From: Sneathiella sp.
Lineage (GTDB): Bacteria; Pseudomonadota; Alphaproteobacteria; Sneathiellales; Sneathiellaceae
Direction of reading: 5' to 3'
Length of the DNA: 9,422 nucleotides
Assembly: GCA_002732675.1 (NCBI GenBank)
Contig: NVRR01000106.1
Coordinates: 1-9,422 of the forward strand
The position numbers and the translations under genes are program-made. The notes below the pieces were generated by a model, which made no database searches, was not told the origin of the DNA, and saw nothing but the letters and a program-made list of their open reading frames with translations. Each line of letters starts with the position of its first letter. The first letter of the stretch is position 1. Shown piece by piece: positions 1 to 7,515 of this stretch.

Positions 1-1022
1 AGGCACGTGGCATCACGATTTCGACGTCCCATGTTGAGTATGAGACAGCGGCACGTCACTATGCACATGTGGATTGCCCGGGCCATGCGGATTATGTGAA
101 GAACATGATCACGGGTGCGGCTCAGATGGACGGCGCCATTCTTGTTGTGTCGGCGGCCGACGGTCCGATGCCACAGACACGGGAGCATATCCTGCTGGCG
201 CGCCAGGTTGGGGTGCCATCACTTGTTGTGTTTATGAACAAGGTTGACCAGGTTGACGACGAAGAGCTGCTCGAGCTGGTTGAAATGGAGATTCGCGAAC
301 TTTTGAGCGAGTATGAGTTCCCAGGAGACGATATTCCGATTATTGCCGGTTCTGCTCTGGCAGCGCTTGAAGGCCGTGATCCTGAAATTGGCGCGGATGC
401 GATCGTGAAGCTGATGGCCGCGGTTGATGAGTATATCCCGCAGCCGGAACGCGAGATTAACAAGCCGTTCCTGATGCCGATCGAAGATGTGTTCTCGATT
501 TCTGGCCGTGGCACGGTTGTGACGGGTCGTATTGAGAGCGGTATTGTCAATGTCGGTGAGGAAATCGAGATTGTCGGGATCAAAGACACGGTGAAGACGA
601 CGTGTACCGGTGTTGAAATGTTCCGCAAACTTCTGGACCGCGGCGAGGCTGGCGACAATGTTGGTGTTCTGTTGCGCGGTACGAAGCGTGAGGATGTTGA
701 GCGTGGACAGGTTCTGGCGAAGCCGGGGTCGGTCACACCGCATACGAACTTCAAGGCAGAAGCTTACATCCTGACGAAGGATGAAGGCGGCCGTCATACA
801 CCGTTCTTCACCAATTATCGTCCGCAGTTCTATTTCCGGACGACGGATGTGACGGGTGTTGTTTCTTTGCCGGAAGGCACGGAGATGGTGATGCCAGGTG
901 ATAATGTGACGATGGATGTCGAGTTAATCGCTCCGATCGCCATGGACAAAGGCTTGCGTTTCGCGATCCGCGAAGGCGGACGCACCGTCGGCGCCGGCGT
1001 CGTCGCAAGCGTGACTAAGTAA
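1..1022 (+). CDS. tuf: Translation elongation factor Tu, 5'-truncated by window edge
   Basis: GTPase that carries aminoacyl-tRNA to the ribosomal A site in the cytoplasm. The reading frame runs open from base 3 (first two bases are a split codon), giving 339 residues. The family has about 396, so roughly the first 56 residues, including the P-loop, lie outside the window. Visible motifs are the switch I RGITI (its Thr matches E. coli Thr61), switch II DCPGH with the catalytic His (E. coli His84), the guanine-specificity NKVD, and the GSAL motif. Domain 2 follows ([18 protein letters not shown]), then domain 3 ([21 protein letters not shown], ending [15 protein letters not shown]). A GTG at 69 is an internal codon, not the start, because conserved EF-Tu sequence continues upstream of it. 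The gene ends with TAA and is followed by a hairpin and then rpsJ, the usual alphaproteobacterial order. Whether a second tuf copy exists cannot be seen here. Confidence 0.98.
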   Translation, partial: ARGITISTSHVEYETAARHYAHVDCPGHADYVKNMITGAAQMDGAILVVSAADGPMPQTREHILLARQVGVPSLVVFMNKVDQVDDEELLELVEMEIRELLSEYEFPGDDIPIIAGSALAALEGRDPEIGADAIVKLMAAVDEYIPQPEREINKPFLMPIEDVFSISGRGTVVTGRIESGIVNVGEEIEIVGIKDTVKTTCTGVEMFRKLLDRGEAGDNVGVLLRGTKREDVERGQVLAKPGSVTPHTNFKAEAYILTKDEGGRHTPFFTNYRPQFYFRTTDVTGVVSLPEGTEMVMPGDNVTMDVELIAPIAMDKGLRFAIREGGRTVGAGVVASVTK

Positions 1023-1036
1023 TTTAGAGTATCTTT

Positions 1037-1062
1037 GGCAGCCCTTCGGGGTTGCTTTGTTT
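1037..1062 (+). terminator. UUCG-loop hairpin plus T-rich tail between tuf and rpsJ
   Basis: A 7-bp stem pairs 1038-1044 (GCAGCCC) with 1049-1055 (GGGTTGC), including one G-U pair, closed by the stable tetraloop TTCG at 1045-1048 inside a C(UUCG)G context. The run TTTGTTT follows at once (1056-1062). This has the form of an intrinsic terminator placed 15 bases after the tuf stop codon. The T tract is interrupted by one G and no promoter was recognised between it and rpsJ, so partial read-through (attenuation) into the S10 genes is plausible. That role is inferred. The opposite strand lacks a T tract after the stem, so it would act on + strand transcripts only. Confidence 0.75.
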
Positions 1063-1069
1063 CACTTCT

Positions 1070-1076
1070 GGAGTGA
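1070..1076 (+). promoter_or_regulatory. Ribosome binding site that fixes the rpsJ start
   Basis: GGAGTGA sits eight bases before the ATG at 1085. The same frame is open upstream to a TTG at 1052, but that would add 11 residues unlike any S10 and would start inside the 3' arm of the terminator hairpin. The binding site and the family N-terminus (QNIRIRLKA) both support 1085. Confidence 0.75.
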
Positions 1077-1084
1077 CCAGGGTA

Positions 1085-1399
1085 ATGGAAAACCAAAATA
1101 TCCGCATCCGCCTGAAAGCGTATGATCATCGTGTTCTCGATGCGTCGACTGGTGAAATTGTTAATACGGCCAAACGCACTGGTGCGAAAGTCCGTGGACC
1201 AATTCCGCTGCCGACACATATTGACAAATATACGGTTCTTCGCGGTCCGCATATTGACAAGAAATCACGTGAGCAGTTCGAAATTCGCACCCATAAGCGC
1301 CTTCTGGACATCGTTGAGCCAACACCGCAAACGGTGGACGCACTCATGAAACTGGACCTCGCCGCTGGCGTTGATGTGTCCATCAAGTTGTTGGGGTAA
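1085..1399 (+). CDS. rpsJ: 30S ribosomal protein S10
   Basis: Small-subunit head protein. In the free state S10 (NusE) can also pair with NusB in antitermination complexes. The 104-residue product is the usual length (E. coli 103). It opens with [16 protein letters not shown], has the long rRNA-contacting loop around residues 44-65 ([22 protein letters not shown]) and the RTHKRLLDI strand around 68-76, and ends SIKLLG. It is the first gene of the S10 cluster, separated from tuf by 62 bases that hold a hairpin but no long L4-type leader. rplC starts five bases after its stop, so the two are almost certainly cotranscribed. Confidence 0.97.
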   Translation: MENQNIRIRLKAYDHRVLDASTGEIVNTAKRTGAKVRGPIPLPTHIDKYTVLRGPHIDKKSREQFEIRTHKRLLDIVEPTPQTVDALMKLDLAAGVDVSIKLLG

Positions 1400-1404
1400 G
1401 CCAA

Positions 1405-2169
1405 ATGCGTAGTGGATTGATCGCAAAGAAACTGGGCATGACCCGTGTCTTCGCTGAAGATGGCACGCATGTTCCTGTCACGGTTCTGGAAGTCGACAAC
1501 TGTCAGGTTGTGGCGCATCGGAAGATGGACAGTCATGGTTATAATGCCATGCAGCTGGGTGTTGGCAAAGCCAAGGTGAAAAATGTCAACAAAGCCATGC
1601 GCGGACATTATGCCAAGGCCGAAGTTGAGCCGAAGATGAAACTTGCAGAATTTCGCATCCAGGACGACGCTTTCGTCGATATTGGTTGTGAAATCACCGC
1701 AGATCATTTTGTCGCCGACCAGTATGTCGATGTTGCGGGCACAAGCATTGGTAAAGGTTTTGCCGGTGCCATGAAGCGCCATAACTTTGGCGGTATGCGG
1801 GCATCACATGGTGTGTCGGTATCGCATCGGGCACTTGGTTCTACGGGGCAGTGTCAGGATCCGGGAAAAGTCTTTAAGGGCAAGAAAATGGCTGGTCATA
1901 TGGGCGCAGTCCGCGTGACCACGCAAAATCTGAAAGTCGTCTCGACTGATGTAGATGAAGGTTTGGTTCTTATCCGCGGTGCCGTTCCTGGCTCCAAAGG
2001 ATCCTGGGTCTTTATAGCGGATGCCGTGAAAAGAGCCCGTCCGGATAACGCGCCGTTTCCTGCGGCCGTTGCCACGATAAAAACGACTGAAGCTCCGGCT
2101 GAAGAAGTAGCTGAGGCGGATACGCCAGCTGATGAGGCGCCAGCTACCGATACAACGGCTGAAGAATAG
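1405..2169 (+). CDS. rplC: 50S ribosomal protein L3 with acidic C-terminal extension
   Basis: Early-assembling 23S rRNA binder that reaches toward the peptidyl transferase centre. The core (about residues 1-211) matches L3: [16 protein letters not shown] at the start, then [27 protein letters not shown] around 141-167. Gln151 corresponds to E. coli Gln150, the residue N5-methylated by PrmB; methylation here is inferred. E. coli L3 has 209 residues, this one 254. The extra part is a linker followed by a 26-residue tail (229-254) made only of Ala, Glu, Asp, Thr, Pro and Val, with ten acidic and no basic residues. Related tails occur in other alphaproteobacterial L3 proteins, so this looks like a lineage trait and not a frameshift. 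GGGG at 1393-1396, overlapping the end of rpsJ, is the likely ribosome binding site. rplD begins 12 bases downstream. Confidence 0.97.
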   Translation: MRSGLIAKKLGMTRVFAEDGTHVPVTVLEVDNCQVVAHRKMDSHGYNAMQLGVGKAKVKNVNKAMRGHYAKAEVEPKMKLAEFRIQDDAFVDIGCEITADHFVADQYVDVAGTSIGKGFAGAMKRHNFGGMRASHGVSVSHRALGSTGQCQDPGKVFKGKKMAGHMGAVRVTTQNLKVVSTDVDEGLVLIRGAVPGSKGSWVFIADAVKRARPDNAPFPAAVATIKTTEAPAEEVAEADTPADEAPATDTTAEE

Positions 2170-2181
2170 GGGACTGTTGGT

Positions 2182-2802
2182 ATGAAGGTGAATGTAATAA
2201 ACCTCGAGAATAAGAAAGCAGGCGATATCGAGCTTGCGGACGAGGTATTTGGATTGGCTCCGCGTGCGGATCTGCTCCAGAGAATGGTGAAATACCAGCT
2301 GGCTGCACGCCGCTCCGGTACCCATAAGACAAAAGGCGTTGCCGAAGTCGCGGGTACAGGCGCCAAGCCGTTCGCCCAGAAGGGCACGGGCCGTGCCCGT
2401 CAGGGACAGAAACGTGCGCCGCATCAACGTGGCGGCGGTGTCGCTCATGGTCCGGTTGTTCGCAGCCACGCCCATGATCTGCCAAAGAAAGTTCGGAAGC
2501 TGGCGTTGAAGACCGCGCTCTCTACGAAACAGGCAGAAGGCAAACTGATCATTATTGATGAGTTGAAAGCCAAGGACGTGAAAACCAAGACTATGGCTGA
2601 TAAATTCAAGGCACTTGGCTGGGATTCAACGTTGATTGTTGACGGCGCTGAGCTGGACAGGAATTTTGCTTTGTCCGCCCGCAACCTACCGCGCATTGAC
2701 ATGCTGACATCTGTTGGAGCGAATGTTTATGACATTCTGCGCCGTGATGTTCTGGTACTGACCAAAAGTGCTGTTGAAAGCCTGGAGGCTCGACTGAAAT
2801 GA
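2182..2802 (+). CDS. rplD: 50S ribosomal protein L4
   Basis: Assembly protein of the large subunit whose extended loop lines the nascent-peptide exit tunnel. The 206-residue length is typical (E. coli 201). The loop is clear at about residues 46-95, with [14 protein letters not shown] at 62-75 and [11 protein letters not shown] at 81-91, the region where macrolide-resistance changes map in other bacteria. No such change can be called here without a reference. The globular part continues with [10 protein letters not shown] and ends in a basic C-terminus. In gammaproteobacteria L4 also represses its own operon through the S10 leader, but no matching leader is evident. A purine-rich site AGGGGA (2168-2173) precedes the ATG. 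The stop overlaps the rplW start by four bases (ATGA), which suggests translational coupling. Confidence 0.97.
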   Translation: MKVNVINLENKKAGDIELADEVFGLAPRADLLQRMVKYQLAARRSGTHKTKGVAEVAGTGAKPFAQKGTGRARQGQKRAPHQRGGGVAHGPVVRSHAHDLPKKVRKLALKTALSTKQAEGKLIIIDELKAKDVKTKTMADKFKALGWDSTLIVDGAELDRNFALSARNLPRIDMLTSVGANVYDILRRDVLVLTKSAVESLEARLK

Positions 2803-3092
2803 ACCAGGAAAATTTGTATGATGTCCTGCTGGGTCCCGTGGTCACTGAAAAGTCCACAATGGGGTCCGAGTATAATCAGGTCACATTCCGTGTTGCCTTG
2901 AATGCAACAAAACCTCAGATCAAGGAAGCTGTTGAAAAGCTTTTTGATGTCAAGGTCACGAATGTTAACACCAACCGTACTAGAGGTAAGGTGAAACGCT
3001 TTCGGGGACATCTGGGCAAGCGGTCTGATTACAAGAAGGCCATCGTTACCCTCGCCGAGGGTCAGGCCATCGACGTGACGACGGGGATTTAA
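2799..3092 (+). CDS. rplW: 50S ribosomal protein L23
   Basis: Exit-tunnel rim protein that binds 23S rRNA and is the docking site for trigger factor and the signal recognition particle. The product has 97 residues, the normal size. Family features are the N-terminal VVTEKS segment (residues 14-19, with Glu17 near the E. coli Glu18 contact for trigger factor), the [17 protein letters not shown] stretch, the basic [18 protein letters not shown] region, and the [11 protein letters not shown]-terminus. Its ATG overlaps the rplD stop. A strong GGAGG (2784-2788) lies within rplD, ten bases before the start. The stop is two bases from rplB. Confidence 0.97.
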   Translation: MNQENLYDVLLGPVVTEKSTMGSEYNQVTFRVALNATKPQIKEAVEKLFDVKVTNVNTNRTRGKVKRFRGHLGKRSDYKKAIVTLAEGQAIDVTTGI

Positions 3093-3094
3093 GA

Positions 3095-3931
3095 ATGGCG
3101 TTGAAGAATTATAAACCGACGACACCTTCGCAGCGCGGATTGATCCTTGTAGATCGCTCCGACCTGCATAAGGGTAAGCCGGTAAAGACCCTGACTGAAG
3201 GGCTTTCTGGCAGCGGCGGTCGCAATAACTATGGTCGGATCACGGCGCGTCGTCGCGGTGGCGGGCATAAACGGTCCTACCGGATCATTGACTTTAAGCG
3301 CAACAAGTTCGACGTTGCCGCAACGGTTGAGCGTCTTGAGTATGACCCGAATCGCTCGGCTTTTATTGCGTTGGTTCGCTATGAAGATGGCGAACAGGCT
3401 TATATTCTGGCACCGCAGCGGATTTCCGCAGGCGATAAAGTCATCTCTGGCGACAGTGTTGATATTAAGCCTGGTAATGCCATGCCGATGAAGAATATGC
3501 CGGTCGGAACGATTATCCATAATGTGGAAATGAAACCGGGCAAGGGCGGTCAGATGGCACGTGCTGCCGGAACCTATGTTCAGCTGATCGGCAAGGACGC
3601 GGGTTATGCCCAGCTTCGCCTGGCTTCCGGCGAACAGCGGATTGTACCGGCGGAATGTATGGCGACGGTTGGTGCGGTCTCAAATCCGGATCAGAAAAAC
3701 ATCAAGCTTGGGAAAGCGGGCCGGTCCCGTTGGCTGGGCAGACGCCCGTCCGTTCGTGGCGTGGCCATGAACCCGGTGGATCATCCACATGGTGGTGGTG
3801 AAGGTCGGACATCTGGTGGTCGTCATCCAGTGACACCATGGGGTGTACCGACAAAAGGCAAACGGACTCGGTCAAACAAGTCCACCGATAAAATGATCAC
3901 GCGGCGACGTCCGCAAAAGCGGAAGAAGTAG
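3095..3931 (+). CDS. rplB: 50S ribosomal protein L2
   Basis: One of the most conserved large-subunit proteins, needed for subunit association, tRNA binding and peptidyl transferase activity. The 278-residue length fits the family (E. coli 273). Landmarks are [18 protein letters not shown] (33-50), the [12 protein letters not shown] segment (52-63), and the signature [16 protein letters not shown] at 223-238, where His230 lies at the position expected for E. coli His229, reported as functionally essential. The tail is strongly basic (RRRPQKRKK). GGGGA at 3083-3087, inside the end of rplW, is a plausible ribosome binding site. rplW and rplB are two bases apart. Confidence 0.98.
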   Translation: MALKNYKPTTPSQRGLILVDRSDLHKGKPVKTLTEGLSGSGGRNNYGRITARRRGGGHKRSYRIIDFKRNKFDVAATVERLEYDPNRSAFIALVRYEDGEQAYILAPQRISAGDKVISGDSVDIKPGNAMPMKNMPVGTIIHNVEMKPGKGGQMARAAGTYVQLIGKDAGYAQLRLASGEQRIVPAECMATVGAVSNPDQKNIKLGKAGRSRWLGRRPSVRGVAMNPVDHPHGGGEGRTSGGRHPVTPWGVPTKGKRTRSNKSTDKMITRRRPQKRKK

Positions 3932-3940
3932 GAGCGCTTT

Positions 3941-4219
3941 ATGGCACGTTCTGTTTGGAAAGGTCCCTTTGTGGATGGCTATTTGCTTAAGAAGGCAGAA
4001 ACCGCCCGCGATAGTGGCAGAAAACAAGTAATCAAGACCTGGTCTCGCCGGTCGACAATCCTTCCGCAGTTTGTGGGGCTTACGTTTGGCGTTTACAACG
4101 GCCGGAAGTTCGTCCCCGTCATGGTGGATGAAGACATGGTTGGGCACAAGTTGGGAGAATTCTCTCCAACTCGCACATATTATGGTCATATGGCCGATAA
4201 AAAGGCTCGGAGAGGTTAA
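3941..4219 (+). CDS. rpsS: 30S ribosomal protein S19
   Basis: Small-subunit head protein that partners with S13 near the A-site tRNA. The product has 92 residues, the family norm. It starts [18 protein letters not shown] and contains [25 protein letters not shown] (residues 33-57) and [16 protein letters not shown] (68-83), all standard S19 signatures. The C-terminus is basic. AGGAG at 3930-3934 overlaps the rplB stop codon and sits six bases before the ATG. Six-base complementary arms flank this site and could present it in a loop. rplV starts one base after the stop. Confidence 0.97.
   Translation: MARSVWKGPFVDGYLLKKAETARDSGRKQVIKTWSRRSTILPQFVGLTFGVYNGRKFVPVMVDEDMVGHKLGEFSPTRTYYGHMADKKARRG
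4211..4215 (+). promoter_or_regulatory. Ribosome binding site that fixes the rplV start
   Basis: AGAGG inside the last codons of rpsS lies five bases before the ATG at 4221. The rplV frame stays open well upstream (to an ATG at 4071) but that part is only the out-of-frame reading of rpsS. The site and the family N-terminus support 4221. Confidence 0.7.
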
Positions 4220-4220
4220 G

Positions 4221-4601
4221 ATGGGTAAGCAATCTCTTGGACGGCAACTGAAGGATACAGAGGCTCTTGCCATCGGTAACCGTCTTCGCGTCAGTCCTCA
4301 GAAACTGAACCTGGTGGCAGGTCTCATTCGTGGTAAATCTGCGGAAGCGGCGTTGTCTGATTTGACTTTCTCAAACCGTGCTATTGCGCGGGACGTAAAG
4401 AAAGTATTGCAGTCGGCTATCGCCAATGCAGAAAACAACCACCAACTGGATGTTGATCAGCTGGTTGTTGCCGAAGCGTATATTGGCAAGGCTCTGGTTA
4501 TGAAGCGTATGCGCCCACGGGGCCGGGGCCGTTCAAGCCCTATCCTGAAACCTTTTAGCAATATTACGATTATCCTTCGTGAACGCGAGGAGCAAGTATA
4601 A
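4221..4601 (+). CDS. rplV: 50S ribosomal protein L22
   Basis: Large-subunit assembly protein that touches all 23S rRNA domains and whose beta-hairpin lines the exit tunnel beside L4. The product has 126 residues (E. coli 110). The extra length is mostly at the N-terminus, as is common in alphaproteobacteria. Signatures are [17 protein letters not shown] (23-39), [11 protein letters not shown] (64-74), [22 protein letters not shown] (83-104, the tunnel hairpin) and [12 protein letters not shown] at the end. The frame is open further upstream, but that part is the shadow of rpsS, so the ATG at 4221 is the true start. Its TAA shares one base with the ATG of rpsC (TAATG), a typical stop-restart arrangement. 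Confidence 0.96.
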   Translation: MGKQSLGRQLKDTEALAIGNRLRVSPQKLNLVAGLIRGKSAEAALSDLTFSNRAIARDVKKVLQSAIANAENNHQLDVDQLVVAEAYIGKALVMKRMRPRGRGRSSPILKPFSNITIILREREEQV

Positions 4602-5329
4602 TGGGTCAAAAAGTAAATCCAATTGGCCTCAGGGTCGGGATCAACCGGACATGGGATTCCCGTTGGTACGCAAAAAAGGATTATGCGAAACTGCTACATG
4701 AGGATATTCGTATTCGCGATTTTCTCGAAAAGCAGCTGGAGCAAGCGGGCGTCAGCAAAATTGTCATCGAGCGTCCGGCCAAGAAAGCCCGTGTGACCAT
4801 TTATTCGGCTCGGCCCGGCGTTATTATTGGTAAGAAGGGCGCGGATATTGAGAAATTGCGTGCGGCAATCGCCAAACTTACCGCTTCTGACGTGCATTTG
4901 AATATCGTCGAAATTCGCAAGCCCGAAATCGACGCCAAGCTGGTTGCCGAGAATATCAGTCAACAGCTGACACGGCGTGTTTCCTATCGTCGCGCTATGA
5001 AGAGGGCCGTTCAGTCGGCTATGCGTCTGGGCGCTGAAGGTATCCGGATCAATTGTGCCGGTCGGTTGGGCGGCGCAGAGATCGCACGGACGGAATGGTA
5101 TCGTGAAGGCCGGGTGCCATTGCATACATTGCGCGCCAATATCGATTATGGAACGGCTCGGGCTTTAACCACATACGGGATCATCGGGGTCAAGGTGTGG
5201 ATCTACAAAGGCGAGATCATGGAACATGATCCGATGGCACAAGACAAGCTGCAAGAAAAACAACAGGCCGGTGGCCGTCCCGCAGGTGGGGGTCGTCCTG
5301 GTGGGCGTCCGGGCAATCGTCGCAATTAA
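4601..5329 (+). CDS. rpsC: 30S ribosomal protein S3 with Gly/Arg/Pro C-terminal tail
   Basis: Small-subunit protein at the mRNA entry channel. The 242-residue length is usual (E. coli 233). It has the N-terminal [14 protein letters not shown], a type II KH domain with the GKKG loop at residues 77-80 ([17 protein letters not shown]), and a C-terminal domain with [19 protein letters not shown] (129-147) and [26 protein letters not shown] (154-179). Arg130, Arg131 and Lys134 match E. coli residues implicated in unwinding mRNA. The last 19 residues (224-242) are low complexity, with three GRP units, and probably flexible. A strong AGGAG at 4588-4592 precedes the start, which overlaps the rplV stop by one base. 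Confidence 0.97.
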   Translation: MGQKVNPIGLRVGINRTWDSRWYAKKDYAKLLHEDIRIRDFLEKQLEQAGVSKIVIERPAKKARVTIYSARPGVIIGKKGADIEKLRAAIAKLTASDVHLNIVEIRKPEIDAKLVAENISQQLTRRVSYRRAMKRAVQSAMRLGAEGIRINCAGRLGGAEIARTEWYREGRVPLHTLRANIDYGTARALTTYGIIGVKVWIYKGEIMEHDPMAQDKLQEKQQAGGRPAGGGRPGGRPGNRRN

Positions 5330-5346
5330 GGTAAAGAGGTGATCTT

Positions 5347-5766
5347 ATGCTTCAACCGAAGCGCACAAAATTTCGTAAAGCGCATAAAGGGCGCTTGAAA
5401 GGAATAGCAACTTCAGGTACAACGCTGACCTTCGGCGCTTATGGCCTGAAAGCTATGGAGCCTGGGCGTATTACAGCGCGGCAGATCGAGGCAACTCGTC
5501 GGGCAATAACACGTCACATCAAGCGTGCGGGTCGCGTCTGGATCAGAATATTTCCGGATGTGCCTGTGTCCAAGAAGCCAACCGAAGTCCGGATGGGCAA
5601 AGGTAAGGGGTCGCCAGAATACTGGATGGTCCGTACCAAGCCCGGGAAAATTATGTTCGAATTAGACGGTGTGCCGCTCGAACTCGCAAAAGAGGCGTTT
5701 GAGCGCGGTGCGGCCAAGTTGCCGATCAAAACAAGATTTGTTACCCGTCTTGGTGAAGGAAGTTAG
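5347..5766 (+). CDS. rplP: 50S ribosomal protein L16
   Basis: Large-subunit protein that helps organise the A site and elbow of tRNA near the peptidyl transferase centre. The length of 139 residues is standard (E. coli 136). Signatures are [16 protein letters not shown] at the start, [29 protein letters not shown] (29-57), and [14 protein letters not shown] (81-94), where Arg82 matches E. coli Arg81, hydroxylated by RoxA/YcfD in that species. Modification here is not known. AAGAGGTGAT (5334-5343) is one of the best ribosome binding sites in the window. The gap from rpsC is 17 bases and that to rpmC two bases. Confidence 0.97.
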   Translation: MLQPKRTKFRKAHKGRLKGIATSGTTLTFGAYGLKAMEPGRITARQIEATRRAITRHIKRAGRVWIRIFPDVPVSKKPTEVRMGKGKGSPEYWMVRTKPGKIMFELDGVPLELAKEAFERGAAKLPIKTRFVTRLGEGS

Positions 5767-5768
5767 CC

Positions 5769-5960
5769 ATGAAAGCACAGGAATTACTGGGCAAAACCGC
5801 TGATGAGCTGACAGACGAGTTGCTTCAGCTCAAGAAAGAGCAGTTCAACTTGCGCTTCCAGAAAGCCAGTGGTCAATTGGAAAATACGGCGCGTGAACGT
5901 CAGGTCCGTCGCGACATTGCCCGCATAAAAACGGTCATGACAGCGAATGCCGCGTCTTAG
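5769..5960 (+). CDS. rpmC: 50S ribosomal protein L29
   Basis: Small helical large-subunit protein near the exit tunnel, beside L23. The 63 residues match the family length. The sequence is the usual two-helix hairpin: [54 protein letters not shown] in order, with the conserved FNLRFQ and [20 protein letters not shown] elements (the family's hallmark). AAGGA at 5756-5760, in the end of rplP, precedes the start by eight bases. It sits between rplP and rpsQ, as in most bacteria. Confidence 0.96.
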   Translation: MKAQELLGKTADELTDELLQLKKEQFNLRFQKASGQLENTARERQVRRDIARIKTVMTANAAS

Positions 5961-5973
5961 GAGATAGAGAACG

Positions 5974-6210
5974 ATGCCAAAGCGTATCCTGCAAGGAACA
6001 GTTGTAAGCGACAAGAACAGTCAGACTGTTGTTGTTAAAGTCGATCGTCAAGTGATGCATCGGCTTTACAAAAAATACATAGGCCAGTCTAAGAAGTACC
6101 ATGCCCATGACGAGAAGAATCAGTTTAAGGAAGGGGACGCTGTCCGCATCCGGGAATGCGCTCCGCGTTCCAAGCTGAAACGTTGGGAAGTGCTTTACGA
6201 CGCCGCCTGA
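5974..6210 (+). CDS. rpsQ: 30S ribosomal protein S17
   Basis: Primary 16S rRNA binder of the small-subunit body, an OB-fold protein. The 78-residue product is normal in size. It begins [25 protein letters not shown], contains [19 protein letters not shown] (residues 30-48), and then [20 protein letters not shown] (54-73), all canonical. AGGAGAT at 5959-5965 overlaps the rpmC stop. It is the last S10-type gene. The gap to rplN is 35 bases, the longest between rpsJ and the window end. Confidence 0.97.
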   Translation: MPKRILQGTVVSDKNSQTVVVKVDRQVMHRLYKKYIGQSKKYHAHDEKNQFKEGDAVRIRECAPRSKLKRWEVLYDAA

Positions 6211-6245
6211 AGCAAGCCTGTTAGTACCAAAGAAGGTAGACGACT

Positions 6246-6614
6246 ATGATACAAATGCAAACCAACCTGGATGTCGCCGACAATTCCGGCGCGAGACGGG
6301 TGCAGTGCATTAAAGTTTTGGGCGGTTCCAAACGGAAAACCGCTTCTGTCGGAGATGTGATTGTCGTCTCCGTGAAAGAAGCCATTCCGCGCGGCCGTGT
6401 CAAAAAAGGTGATGTCCAGCGGGCCGTCATCGTGCGCACAAGGAAAGAAATTCGCCGTAAAGATGGCACGGCCATTCGGTTTGATTCGAATGCAGCTGTG
6501 TTGATCAACAAGCAGGGCGAACCTGTCGGAACTCGTATTTTCGGCCCGGTAACACGTGAGTTACGCGGTCGCAATTTCATGAAGATCATTTCACTTGCGC
6601 CGGAGGTTCTCTAA
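6246..6614 (+). CDS. rplN: 50S ribosomal protein L14
   Basis: Large-subunit interface protein that takes part in intersubunit bridges with 16S rRNA and is the docking site of the silencing factor RsfS where that exists. The product has 122 residues, as in most bacteria. It starts [19 protein letters not shown] and contains [10 protein letters not shown] (22-31), the RGRVKKGDV segment and [16 protein letters not shown] (74-89), ending [12 protein letters not shown]. The ATG at 6246 was chosen over the ATG at 6255 because MIQMQT is the conserved start. GAAGG at 6232-6236 is the ribosome binding site. It is the first spc-type gene, and its stop shares one base with the rplX start (TAATG). Confidence 0.97.
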   Translation: MIQMQTNLDVADNSGARRVQCIKVLGGSKRKTASVGDVIVVSVKEAIPRGRVKKGDVQRAVIVRTRKEIRRKDGTAIRFDSNAAVLINKQGEPVGTRIFGPVTRELRGRNFMKIISLAPEVL

Positions 6615-6937
6615 TGGCTGAGAAATTTTCGGTTAAAAAGGGCGATAAAGTCGTCGTACTCGCCGGTAAAGATAAAGGCCGCACAGGTGAGATCGTTCGC
6701 ATACTCCGCGAAGATCGTCGTGCCATTGTTTCAGGCGTGAATATGGTCAAACGTCATACGAAGGCAAGCCAGGGAAACCAGGGCGGTATTGTTGAGAAGG
6801 AAGCGTCTATTCACCTCTCCAATATCGCGATCCAGGATCCTAAAGATGGTAAAGCAACCCGTGTTGGCTACAAGCAGCTAGATGATGGTCGGAAGGTTCG
6901 CGTTGCGAAGCGTTCTGGCGAAGTCATCGATGTTTAA
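6614..6937 (+). CDS. rplX: 50S ribosomal protein L24
   Basis: Assembly initiator of the large subunit, later found at the tunnel exit. The 107-residue length is typical. A KOW motif is visible near the N-terminus ([21 protein letters not shown], residues 7-27). It is followed by [12 protein letters not shown] (39-50), a [16 protein letters not shown] stretch and a basic C-terminus with KSGEV-like wording (KRSGEVIDV). CGGAGGT at 6601-6607, inside the end of rplN, is a near-perfect ribosome binding site seven bases upstream, and the start overlaps the rplN stop. In E. coli the S8 repressor site lies at the rplX/rplE junction. I could not see it here. Confidence 0.96.
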   Translation: MAEKFSVKKGDKVVVLAGKDKGRTGEIVRILREDRRAIVSGVNMVKRHTKASQGNQGGIVEKEASIHLSNIAIQDPKDGKATRVGYKQLDDGRKVRVAKRSGEVIDV

Positions 6938-6948
6938 GGAAGAGTAAG

Positions 6949-7497
6949 ATGACAACGCCCAGACTTAAAACACTCTATAACGACGTGCTCCGTGCCAAGA
7001 TGCAGGAGAAGTTCAGCTACGCCAACGAGATGCAAATTCCGAAACTGGAGAAGATTGTCATCAATGTTGGTTGCGGCGAAGCGGTTGCTGATTCTAAGAA
7101 AATCAAATCCGTCGAAGCTGAGCTGGCCAAGATCGCCGGTCAGAAGCCCGTCGTAACAGTCGCCAAGAAGTCCATCGCGACGTTCAAGTTGCGTGACGGC
7201 ATGCCGATTGGTGCAAAAGTAACGCTGCGCAAGAGCCAAATGTATGAGTTTCTTGATCGGCTGGTGAATATCGCACTCCCCCGTGTTCGGGATTTTCGCG
7301 GTGTTTCACCGAAAAGCTTTGACGGTCGCGGCAACTATGCCATGGGCCTGAAAGAGCAAATTGTGTTCCCGGAAATTCATTACGATGACGTAACGGATGT
7401 TCGGGGAATGGATATCGTGATCTGTACCACTGCGAAAACGGATGAAGAGGCTCGCGAGCTTCTGTCTGGTTTCAGCGTGCCGTTCAAGATTAATTGA
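6949..7497 (+). CDS. rplE: 50S ribosomal protein L5
   Basis: 5S rRNA-binding protein of the central protuberance that also contacts P-site tRNA. The length of 182 residues is standard (E. coli 179). Landmarks are [22 protein letters not shown] (30-51), the tRNA-contacting region [22 protein letters not shown] (73-94), and [30 protein letters not shown] (114-143), then [21 protein letters not shown] near the end. A Cys at residue 42, where many homologues have Val or Ile in the NxGxGEA motif, is a small local difference. AAGGAAGAG at 6936-6944, overlapping the rplX stop, is the ribosome binding site. Confidence 0.97.
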   Translation: MTTPRLKTLYNDVLRAKMQEKFSYANEMQIPKLEKIVINVGCGEAVADSKKIKSVEAELAKIAGQKPVVTVAKKSIATFKLRDGMPIGAKVTLRKSQMYEFLDRLVNIALPRVRDFRGVSPKSFDGRGNYAMGLKEQIVFPEIHYDDVTDVRGMDIVICTTAKTDEEARELLSGFSVPFKIN

Positions 7498-7514
7498 TCC
7501 TAGGAGTTAATTGA
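7490..7514 (+). repeat. Direct repeat of TTAATTGA across the rplE/rpsN junction
   Basis: The eight-base word TTAATTGA occurs at 7490-7497, where it includes the rplE stop codon, and again at 7507-7514, just before the rpsN start codon. The nine bases between are TCCTAGGAG, whose first eight form a palindrome and which carry the rpsN ribosome binding site. This may be a short duplication or chance. Confidence 0.5.
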
Positions 7515-7515
7515 A

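Noticed and set aside
122..797. Long minus-strand open frames opposite tuf (up to 210 residues)
   Set aside because: They lie fully antisense to a highly conserved gene, their translations are Ser/Arg/Thr-rich without recognisable domains, and they overlap each other. They are by-products of tuf codon use.
1126..2475. Minus-strand open frames of 218 and 223 residues opposite rpsJ, rplC and rplD
   Set aside because: They match no known family by eye and are the mirror of conserved ribosomal protein genes.
4071..4220. Upstream extension of rplV giving a 176-residue protein
   Set aside because: The added 50 residues are rpsS read out of frame. L22 family sequence begins at 4221, which has its own ribosome binding site.
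6930..6980. Possible S8 repressor-binding site at the rplX/rplE junction, as in E. coli
   Set aside because: I could not find an 16S helix 21-like fold with convincing pairing in this short junction. A covariance search would be needed to claim it.
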